From positions 1 through 5,083 of the forward strand of contig JAICMT010000154.1 of NCBI GenBank assembly GCA_025929125.1: a DNA stretch of 5,083 bases. Reading direction: 5' to 3'. A program made the position numbers and the translations under genes. The stretch's first letter is position 1; every line of letters starts with the position of its first letter. Below the pieces are notes generated by a model. The model did not search any database. It saw only the letters and a program-made list of their open reading frames with translations, and was not told the origin of the DNA. This document shows, one piece after another, positions 1 through 5,083 of the stretch. Source of the stretch: Acidobacteriaceae bacterium (lineage in GTDB: Bacteria; Acidobacteriota; Terriglobia; Terriglobales; Acidobacteriaceae).

Positions 1-221
1 AGCGCCGGAATTACGCGAAGCATTTAGGCACCACCATGGAAGTCATGGTCGAAGGCCACAATTCTACCCGCGCTCAGGTCATCGGCCGCAGTTCGCAGAA
101 TAAGACCGTCAACTTCACCACCGCGCAGCCCATTCTTCCGGCAGTTGCAAGCTACAGGTCTGTGAGGATCACGCAAACTTTTCCCAACAGCCTCGTAGGC
201 GAAGCAGCGGCGGCAGAATGA
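1..221 (+). CDS. miaB: MiaB, tRNA-2-methylthio-N6-dimethylallyladenosine synthase, C-terminal end (5' truncated by window)
   Basis: Only the last 72 codons are present. The reading frame is entered at base 3 and ends with TGA at 219-221. The fragment is a TRAM RNA-binding domain, with 'GTTMEVMVEG', then 'VIGRSSQNKTVNF', then 'VRITQTFPNSLVGE'. The GRS..NK.VNF block and the closing SLVGE are what one expects at the MiaB C-terminus rather than in RimO or MtaB. MiaB is a cytosolic radical-SAM enzyme that adds a methylthio group to i6A37 next to the anticodon of tRNAs reading UNN codons. Its TRAM domain binds the tRNA. The CxxxCxxC cluster and the N-terminal domain lie outside the window, so the catalytic part cannot be checked. 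The stop codon overlaps the next gene's start (ATGA), which suggests an operon. A related methylthiotransferase remains possible but less likely. Confidence 0.88.
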   Translation, partial: RRNYAKHLGTTMEVMVEGHNSTRAQVIGRSSQNKTVNFTTAQPILPAVASYRSVRITQTFPNSLVGEAAAAE

Positions 222-736
222 AGACGGGCGAGCAGGTCAGACCGGCCAACGTGGAAGTTGAAATGCAAATCCGCGGCCTTATGATCGATCCGGTCACCAA
301 CATGCCCATCGTCGTCCTCAAGGATGTCGCCAGCGATACCGTGCTTCCCATCTGGGTAGGCATCTTCGAGGCAAACGCCATCGCGCTCGAACTCGAAAAG
401 AGCGCCACACCACGTCCCATGACTCACGACCTTATGCGCAACATGGCCCGCGGCCTCAACGCCGTGGTCAACAAGATCGTTGTATCGGAACTGCGCGAAG
501 ACACCTTTTACGCAGTCATCTGGATGGAGCAGAACGGCCAGACCGTCGCCCTTGACTCCCGTCCTTCCGACGCCATCGCTCTCGCGCTTCGCTGGGACTG
601 CCCCATCTTTGCCCATCGAAGTGTCTTGGAAAACGCAAAGCAGGTCGTCGATGGTTCGCAGAAGGGCGACAGCGAAGAGATGCGCCGCTGGCTTGAAAAC
701 CTGAACGATGACGATATGGGCCACTACAAGATGTAA
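218..736 (+). CDS. DUF151 / bifunctional nuclease (BFN) domain protein
   Basis: This 172-residue protein is almost entirely one DUF151 (BFN) domain. It begins with the family-typical 'RGLMIDPVTNMPIVVLKD' (19-36). 'LPIWVGIFEANAIALELE' (43-60) follows, then 'PRPMTHDLM' (65-73) and 'DSRPSDAIALALR' (113-125). The acidic tail (about 147-169) is low in conservation. There is no signal peptide or membrane segment, so it should be cytosolic. Plant members have been reported to have DNase and RNase activity, but for most bacterial members the role is unproven. I infer a nuclease-like or nucleic-acid-associated protein, not a defined pathway. The ATG at 218 is chosen because it overlaps the miaB stop. 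No good ribosome-binding site is visible, so re-initiation after miaB is likely. An internal ATG at 263 (Met16) sits just before the conserved block and is the only serious alternative start. Confidence 0.9.
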   Translation: MKTGEQVRPANVEVEMQIRGLMIDPVTNMPIVVLKDVASDTVLPIWVGIFEANAIALELEKSATPRPMTHDLMRNMARGLNAVVNKIVVSELREDTFYAVIWMEQNGQTVALDSRPSDAIALALRWDCPIFAHRSVLENAKQVVDGSQKGDSEEMRRWLENLNDDDMGHYKM

Positions 737-746
737 TGCAGCCTGG

Positions 747-2273
747 CTAAGCGGCCGCCTTCACGCCTGCGGCCTCGCAGATGTCGCAGTTCCCGCAGGG
801 TCCTTCGTATTCATCTCCGAAATACCGCAATAGAGCCTCCCGCCTGCAACTCCGCTGCTCTGCATACAGCTTCATATGCTCCAGGCGGTCCTTCCGCAAT
901 TCCTTTTGCTGCTCCAGAGCCTCCGTCGCCGCTTGGGATATCTCCTCAATGGATTGCTCGGTCGCAATCCGGAATTCCCCATTGGCAGTCTGCTCGACCG
1001 TGCCTGTCTCATCCAGCACATGCAACGTGCTGATCATCTTTCGTGACGCAATGGACGTTTTCGCGACCAGCTCCTCGAGGCTTGCCGTGCCGTCCTGCTC
1101 CACCAGCGCACGCACCACTTCTTCCAGTTCGGTGCTGTCGGACTTACCATTTCCCGACTTGTATCTCTGCGACCCCACATCTCCCGGACGGTAGAACAAC
1201 ACGGCCTCTGCCGGCTCGCCATCGCGCCCGGCTCGCCCAATCTCCTGGTAATAGCTGTCTAGCGATTCACTGACGTCCGCATGGTAAACAAACCGGATGT
1301 CCGGCTTATCGACCCCCATGCCGAACGCGTTCGTAGCTACGATTACGCGAGCATCACCGTCCATGAACCTATTCTGGATCGCCTCACGATCCTTGGCCTT
1401 CATGCCTCCGTGGTAACAGACCGCGTCAATCTCCCTCTGCTTCAGCTCTTCGGCAAGCGTCTCCGAGTGTTTGTGGGTTGCGACATACACAATCCCCGGG
1501 GTTTCCGCGTACGCCACTCTGCGCAATACCGCCTCAAGCTTCTCATCTTCCGTGCCGAACGAGTCCACCCGCAGCGAGATATTGGGCCGGTCAAATCCCT
1601 GCACCATCACTTTCGGCTTCTTCATCCCCAACTGCTCGACGATCTCCTCACGCACCCGGCTCGAAGCAGTCGCCGTCATCGCCAGAACCGGAGGGTGATC
1701 CAGCGCCTCGATCGCAGCGGAAATCTGCAGGTAGTCCGGCCGGAAGTCGTGCCCCCACTGGCTGACGCAATGCGCCTCGTCCACCACGAACAGCACAATA
1801 CCACCGCGCTCCAGAGTCTCCATCGTCTCCTGCTTGCGGAGCTGTTCCGGCGCTAAAAAGATATACCGTGCCCGACCTGCTTCAATCTGCTCCATGGTCT
1901 CGCGATGCTCACTCACGCTCTGGGTGGAATTCAGCACCACCGCATCGCGCAGCTTTCGCTCCGACTCAATCGAGTCCGCCTGGTCTTTCTGCAGAGCGAT
2001 GAGAGGGGAAACGATTACGGTCGCTCCGTCCATCAGCTCTCCCGCGATCTGGTAGATGGCAGACTTCCCGGAGCCAGTCGGCTGCACCACCAGGACATCC
2101 CGCCCCTCTAGCAACGCCAGGATCGCATCTCCCTGCCCGGGCCGCAGAGATGGAAATCCGAGAAGCTTCTTCGCAGCCGCCGCAATGTCGATCTGCTTCT
2201 TTTCTCTCTTGTGCTTTGGAATTGTCCGGGATTGAGGCAAGGTAAGGATGCGTTCCTTCTTTATCGTGGGCAT
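747..2273 (-). CDS. recQ: RecQ-family ATP-dependent DNA helicase (short form, no HRDC)
   Basis: This 508-residue superfamily 2 helicase would unwind DNA 3'-5' during recombination and repair. Visible motifs are: motif 0 'GFPSLRPGQGDAI' (39-51), Walker A TGSGKS (66-71), Ia 'VSPLIALQKDQ' (88-98), DEAH (165-168), the RecQ aromatic-rich loop 'SQWGHDFRPDY' (171-181), III 'MTATA' (199-203), V 'ATNAFGMGVDKPDIRFVYH' (313-331) and VI 'QEIGRAGRDG' (343-352). Four zinc-ligand cysteines follow at 476, 493, 496 and 499. Between motif VI and the first Cys lies an extra stretch, about 380-435, that reads like a winged helix. The protein ends nine residues after the last Cys, so the usual RQC and HRDC domains are absent. 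The frame stays open to an ATG at 2381, but that extension is Arg/Cys-rich and overlaps the upstream glycosyltransferase by 65 bp. I therefore chose the ATG at 2273, which has no clear ribosome-binding site. RecQ family is certain; orthology to classical RecQ is less so. Confidence 0.9.
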   Translation of the reverse strand: MPTIKKERILTLPQSRTIPKHKREKKQIDIAAAAKKLLGFPSLRPGQGDAILALLEGRDVLVVQPTGSGKSAIYQIAGELMDGATVIVSPLIALQKDQADSIESERKLRDAVVLNSTQSVSEHRETMEQIEAGRARYIFLAPEQLRKQETMETLERGGIVLFVVDEAHCVSQWGHDFRPDYLQISAAIEALDHPPVLAMTATASSRVREEIVEQLGMKKPKVMVQGFDRPNISLRVDSFGTEDEKLEAVLRRVAYAETPGIVYVATHKHSETLAEELKQREIDAVCYHGGMKAKDREAIQNRFMDGDARVIVATNAFGMGVDKPDIRFVYHADVSESLDSYYQEIGRAGRDGEPAEAVLFYRPGDVGSQRYKSGNGKSDSTELEEVVRALVEQDGTASLEELVAKTSIASRKMISTLHVLDETGTVEQTANGEFRIATEQSIEEISQAATEALEQQKELRKDRLEHMKLYAEQRSCRREALLRYFGDEYEGPCGNCDICEAAGVKAAA

Positions 2274-2295
2274 CGATTCACTAGTATGGGATGCG

Positions 2296-2318
2296 AGGCA
2301 ACAGCCATAGGATTGCCT
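2296..2318 (-). other. Small inverted repeat between the glycosyltransferase and helicase genes
   Basis: Perfect six-base arms (aggcaa at 2296-2301, ttgcct at 2313-2318) flank an 11-base loop. In the transcript the loop can add a CC/GG pair. The hairpin begins at the glycosyltransferase TAG and ends 22 bases before the helicase ATG. No U-run follows, so it is not a standard terminator. It could tune readthrough or initiation of recQ, or be chance. Confidence 0.25.
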
Positions 2319-3444
2319 ATCGCTCCTGTCCCCCCGCATCCACCCACCCGCACAGCAGCGCAACCTCCTCCGCCCAGGCATCCTCGGTCGGCAACTCAGG
2401 CAGCGCCTCTATGAGATAGCGCCCGCCCAGCACCCCATCGATTGCCTGGCTCAAGGCACCCGGCATCTCCCTCTCGCCTCCGTCCATCACCGTCGCCCAG
2501 GGAGTCTCCCGCAGAATGTCCGACACCCCGGACTCCCGATGCAGCAAGACCGGAATCCCGCGCTGCAGGCTCTCAATCGCCGGAATACCGTATCCCTGAA
2601 CCGCCGGTATCAGAAAGAGGTGAGAGCCCGCATACAGCTCCTCGAGCTCCGTATCCGAAACAAAGCCGTGGAACTTCACCCGCTCTCCAATGCCCAGCGC
2701 CCCCGCCATTGCGGTCAGTTCGCCCAACATCGACCCCTTCCCCACCAGATCCAGCCGCCATTGAATCCGCGACGACAGCGGAGTCGGCGAAGCCTCCAGT
2801 GCTGCGAGCCCACGCAGTATCCAGTCGATCCGTTTATTCGGCTCGATTCGGCTCACCGAGAGCATGCGCAGCTCATCCGTTACTCTATGCGGCCGAAAGT
2901 CAATTTCCGGGTCCGCCATCCCACCCATGCGTACCACGTGCGCCTCCACCCCGAAATCTCTGCGGCACTCCTCGCGCAGGTACTCGCTGGTCACGATGGT
3001 GTTGCCTCCGCTGCGCAGGCCCGCCCCTACCACACGGTTCGACACCGCCAGCCGGAGGTTGCTCCGCCACGCCCGGCTCGCCGGATCGGCAAACAGCGTC
3101 GGCGTATCGTGCATCAGGTCGTGGAAACCCCGCATCCCCGCCAGCGTCGCATGGAGCGCCGGCTGATACCCGGAGAGCAGCGGACGCGGCGCATTCTGCG
3201 GGCGTGCCCGAAAGTGCGCTCGCAACGCCGCAATGCGGCTCCGTGCTCCTGTGGCCTTCAGTTCCACTACTTCGATCGGATGCGGCGCAAACCGCGCCAG
3301 CCCACAGTGGTCCCGGTATGTAAGTACATATGCCGACAGGGCTCTTTGGTGCAGCCAGCGCAGCAGCGCCAGCACACTCCGCTCCGCTCCGCCCAGCTGC
3401 TCTATTTCAGAGATGACGATCGGCCTGGAGTCTGCGAGCTGCAT
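2317..3444 (-). CDS. GT-B fold glycosyltransferase, GT4-like (group 1)
   Basis: This 375-residue enzyme has the two-domain GT-B pattern. The N-terminal part opens with the glycine loop 'QLGGAER' (16-22) that contacts the acceptor and donor cleft. The linker region carries 'VTSEYLREECRRDFGVEAHV' (151-170). The C-terminal donor domain has 'SVSRIEPNKRIDWIL' (196-210), with R199 and K204 at the usual diphosphate-binding positions. 'KFHGFVSDTELEELY' (257-271) follows, then 'GYGIPAIESLQRGIPV' (284-299). The family E-x7-E motif is present as Q283-x7-E291, so the first Glu is Gln. No transmembrane helix or signal peptide is seen; such enzymes act at the cytoplasmic face of the inner membrane on lipid-linked or sugar acceptors. 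Sugar and acceptor cannot be told from sequence. The start lies 5 bp after the aroA stop and right before the conserved N-terminus, which supports it despite the lack of a ribosome-binding site. Polysaccharide or glycolipid synthesis is the most likely role. Confidence 0.85.
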   Translation of the reverse strand: MQLADSRPIVISEIEQLGGAERSVLALLRWLHQRALSAYVLTYRDHCGLARFAPHPIEVVELKATGARSRIAALRAHFRARPQNAPRPLLSGYQPALHATLAGMRGFHDLMHDTPTLFADPASRAWRSNLRLAVSNRVVGAGLRSGGNTIVTSEYLREECRRDFGVEAHVVRMGGMADPEIDFRPHRVTDELRMLSVSRIEPNKRIDWILRGLAALEASPTPLSSRIQWRLDLVGKGSMLGELTAMAGALGIGERVKFHGFVSDTELEELYAGSHLFLIPAVQGYGIPAIESLQRGIPVLLHRESGVSDILRETPWATVMDGGEREMPGALSQAIDGVLGGRYLIEALPELPTEDAWAEEVALLCGWVDAGGQER

Positions 3445-3449
3445 TGGAG

Positions 3450-4775
3450 TCAGCGTTGCGCCAGCGAATCCAGGCTGGCAAAAAACTCCGGAAATGAAAT
3501 CGCCGCTGCCTCAGCGCCGCAGATCTCCGTCTCGCCTTCGGCCCGCAGCGCCGCAATCGCAAAAGCCATGGCAATCCTGTGATCCGTCCCGGAGTCGATG
3601 CTCGCTCCATGCAGCCGCTGTCCTCCCGGAATCTCCATCCCGTCGGGCCGCTCCGTCACCTCCGCACCCATCGCCCGTAGATTCCGCACCACCAGCGCGA
3701 TGCGATCGGACTCTTTCACTCGAAGCTCCCGTGCGTCCCGGATCGTCAGTCCTCCCCGCGTATACGGCGCAATCGTGGCCAGCACCGGCAGCTCGTCGAT
3801 CACCTGCGTCGTCAACGCCCCGCTGATCTCGAACGGCCCACTCGGGATAGCCGATGCCTCGGCCCGATTCACCTGAATGCTTCCGATCAGCTCGCCATGC
3901 CGCTCCTCCACCGTCAGCACGTTGATTTTCCCGCCCAGCGCCGTGATCACGTCCAGCAGCGACGCCCGGGTTGGATTCATGCCAATCGAGTCCAGCACAA
4001 GGTTCGAGTCCTCAAACAACAGCGCCGCGCACAGGAAGAACGCAGCCGAAGAAATATCTCCGGGCACCGTCGCGTCCACTGCCTTGAGCTTCTGCCCGCC
4101 CGCAATCGCAAGTGTCGCCGGCTTCTCCGGATCGCTCGCCGTCCGGGTCAACGTCGCCCCAAAGGCTTTCAGGGCATGCTCGGTATGGTCTCGCGTTCGA
4201 ATCGCCTCGGTCAGCCTTGTTGTTCCCTCTGCCTGCAGCCCGGCGAACAGCACCGCGGTCTTCACCTGCGCAGAAGGGATCGGCGTCGTAAAGTCGATAG
4301 CATGCAGCGGCCCACCCTCGATGGTCATTGGCGCGTGCCCATCCACGAGATTGATGCGCGCTCCCATCTGGCTCAATGGCCCGCGGATTCGCTCCATCGG
4401 GCGCATCGTAAGCGAGTGGTCGCCCACCAGAGTAAACCTGTGCGGATGCGCGGCAATCAGCCCCGCCAGCATGCGCATCGTCGATCCTGAGTTGCCGCAG
4501 TCCAACGCCTCGACTGGTTGGTGAAACGCACCGCCGACTCCCGTCACTTCGATCGTCGACCCGGGCCCCGCCCCGGTCTTCACCACCTTCGCCCCCAGCG
4601 CCTCCATGCACCCCAACGTGGAGTGAGGATCGGCGCCGCTCGAAAAATTCGACAACCGGGAGGTACCCTCCGCCAGCCCCGCCAACATGGCATACCGGTG
4701 CGAGATAGACTTGTCCCCCGGGATCACCAGCGATCCCTGGAAGCTGCGTGCAGGCCGAACAATTTGCGTAGACAT
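3450..4775 (-). CDS. aroA: 3-phosphoshikimate 1-carboxyvinyltransferase (EPSP synthase), class II
   Basis: This 441-residue cytosolic enzyme joins shikimate-3-phosphate and phosphoenolpyruvate, the sixth step of the shikimate pathway to chorismate. It is full length for the family. Signature blocks are 'PGDKSISHR' (19-27), 'DCGNSGSTMRM' (92-102), 'SAQVK' (168-172), 'RDHTE' (195-199), 'NPTR' (267-270), 'DELP' with the likely catalytic D327, 'RVKESDR' (352-358) with E355, and 'TDHRIAMAF' (397-405). GDKS, SAQ-x-K, R-x-HTE and N-x-TR together are the set described for class II (glyphosate-tolerant type) enzymes. Class II members commonly have Ser, as here in 'ISFPEFF' (426-432), where the E. coli-type enzyme has Lys. 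At the position of E. coli Pro101 this protein has Met102, while Gly97 (E. coli Gly96) is kept. The start at 4775 sits 30 bp after a receptor remnant on the same strand. Only a weak AGG lies just upstream. It probably heads a transcript running on into the glycosyltransferase and helicase. Confidence 0.96.
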   Translation of the reverse strand: MSTQIVRPARSFQGSLVIPGDKSISHRYAMLAGLAEGTSRLSNFSSGADPHSTLGCMEALGAKVVKTGAGPGSTIEVTGVGGAFHQPVEALDCGNSGSTMRMLAGLIAAHPHRFTLVGDHSLTMRPMERIRGPLSQMGARINLVDGHAPMTIEGGPLHAIDFTTPIPSAQVKTAVLFAGLQAEGTTRLTEAIRTRDHTEHALKAFGATLTRTASDPEKPATLAIAGGQKLKAVDATVPGDISSAAFFLCAALLFEDSNLVLDSIGMNPTRASLLDVITALGGKINVLTVEERHGELIGSIQVNRAEASAIPSGPFEISGALTTQVIDELPVLATIAPYTRGGLTIRDARELRVKESDRIALVVRNLRAMGAEVTERPDGMEIPGGQRLHGASIDSGTDHRIAMAFAIAALRAEGETEICGAEAAAISFPEFFASLDSLAQR

Positions 4776-4805
4776 TCGCCTACCAGTGTATCGAAGGACG
4801 GCCGA

Positions 4806-5006
4806 TCAGAAGCTTATGTCCAGCCGAACGCTGAAGCTGCGGCCGGGTGCAATGGCATTCCCTGAGAAAAGCCCGTTGAGATCCAGAACGTTCAGCCGCC
4901 CGTTTAGATCCTCGCCATCGGCCTGAAAATTCATTGCAATTCGTTCGCTCTTGTAGATCCCCGCCCCAGCGACAATGCCTTTAACCGTTGCCTTTGCAGT
5001 TGCAGT
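4806..5006 (-). pseudogene. C-terminal remnant of a TonB-dependent outer-membrane receptor
   Basis: Sixty-six codons are open, ending with TGA at 4806-4808. The frame is closed upstream by another TGA at 5007-5009, and no likely start codon lies before the conserved part. The readable part runs 'GAGIYKSERIAMNFQADGE' and then 'LNVLDLNGLFSGNAIAPGRS', ending in R-L-D-I-S-F. Alternating hydrophobic and polar residues and a terminal Phe are typical of the last strands of an outer-membrane beta-barrel, where the Phe is read by the BAM machinery. The LN-V-x-D-x-x-GLFSGNAI-P-RS pattern matches, from memory, the ends of the large carboxypeptidase-regulatory-like TonB receptors abundant in Acidobacteriota. 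The first eight or so codons come from a hexamer repeat and are probably not receptor sequence. I read this as a broken or truncated gene. A frameshift linking it to a longer receptor beyond 5083 cannot be excluded, because the window ends 77 bases further on. Confidence 0.6.
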
Positions 5007-5019
5007 TCAAGTTGCACTT
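4984..5019. repeat. Degenerate hexamer tandem repeat (about 6 copies)
   Basis: Six consecutive plus-strand hexamers share the pattern GCAGTT: accgtt, gccttt, gcagtt, gcagtt, caagtt, gcactt. Two are identical and the others match at four or five of six positions. The tract marks the point where the receptor-like frame to its left loses recognisable similarity. It also contains the in-frame stop at 5007-5009. It may be a short intergenic repeat or a replication-slippage tract. Confidence 0.5.
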
Positions 5020-5083
5020 CCGACTAACAACTGGCAACTCCCTCCCGCCTTCCACCTTGCGAGTACAGATACAGCCCCGCTAA
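5007..5083. other. Non-coding stretch with short direct repeats at the window edge
   Basis: No frame on either strand carries a recognisable protein here, and minus-strand frames are broken by stops. Two heptamers, aacaact at 5026-5032 and ggcaact at 5033-5039, are adjacent direct near-repeats. A third, weaker copy (tccgact) lies at 5019-5025 and touches the hexamer tract. No tRNA, promoter or terminator was identified. Together with the receptor remnant and the 30-bp gap before aroA, this makes 4776-5083 the only stretch of about 300 bases without an intact gene. Confidence 0.45.

Noticed and set aside
152..724. Minus-strand 190-codon open frame opposite the DUF151 gene
   Set aside because: It is antisense to a strongly conserved domain, has no family motif, and also crosses the miaB end.
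753..774. GC-rich inverted repeat (ggccgc / gcggcc, 10-base loop) near the tail-to-tail junction, as a terminator
   Set aside because: It lies inside the helicase's last codons, has only six pairs and no T-run, and its bases encode Ala/Ala/Gly-rich residues that explain the composition.
2442..3582. Long plus-strand open frames (293 and 347 codons) opposite the glycosyltransferase and the end of aroA
   Set aside because: They are rich in Arg, Pro, Ser and His with no recognisable domain, and lie opposite genes with clear family motifs. They are shadows of high-GC coding sequence.
3877..4524. Plus-strand 215-codon open frame opposite aroA
   Set aside because: It is fully antisense to conserved EPSP synthase motifs and resembles no protein I recognise.
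4786..4830. Possible aroA promoter: TACACT near 4790 with TGGACA further upstream
   Set aside because: The two hexamers are about 26 bases apart, too far for a sigma-70 promoter, and no better pair at 16-18 bases was seen.
1..5083. CRISPR array, tRNA/rRNA gene, transposase, toxin-antitoxin or defence island
   Set aside because: No regularly spaced repeats, cloverleaf, insertion-sequence ends or matching proteins were seen. The RecQ helicase alone, beside housekeeping genes, does not make a defence system.

Overview
This window is an ordinary high-GC chromosomal segment. It holds four complete protein genes and two gene ends. The MiaB C-terminus, the class II AroA, the compact RecQ and especially an outer-membrane receptor tail ending in 'GLFSGNAIAPGRSF' resemble proteins of Acidobacteriota (Granulicella, Terriglobus and Edaphobacter-like soil bacteria). 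That placement is inferred from remembered protein style. A receptor with a C-terminal Phe does independently point to a diderm organism.

Layout. Plus strand: 1-221 is the last 72 codons of miaB (tRNA ms2i6A37 methylthiotransferase, TRAM domain). It overlaps by an ATGA junction the start of a DUF151 'bifunctional nuclease' gene (218-736). Ten bases later, tail to tail, begins a minus-strand cluster. Read in its own direction it runs: aroA (4775-3450, EPSP synthase), a GT4-type glycosyltransferase (3444-2317, 5 bp after aroA), and a RecQ-family helicase (2273-747, 43 bp after the glycosyltransferase). Upstream of aroA on the same strand (4806-5006) is a 66-codon C-terminal piece of a TonB-dependent receptor. 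It opens at an in-frame stop inside a degenerate hexamer repeat, so it looks like a remnant. The remainder to 5083 is short repeats with no gene.

How the genes fit together. MiaB and the DUF151 protein are probably translationally coupled. aroA, the glycosyltransferase and recQ are probably co-transcribed, but they belong to unrelated processes: aromatic amino-acid synthesis, surface polysaccharide or glycan assembly, and DNA repair. The spacing therefore suggests a compact genome rather than a pathway. None of the starts has a strong Shine-Dalgarno sequence.

I found no convincing new multi-gene system. The points worth a second look are the receptor remnant and its repeat junction, the winged-helix-like insert in the RecQ protein, class II features and a Pro-to-Met change in AroA, and a Glu-to-Gln change in the glycosyltransferase nucleotide-sugar motif.
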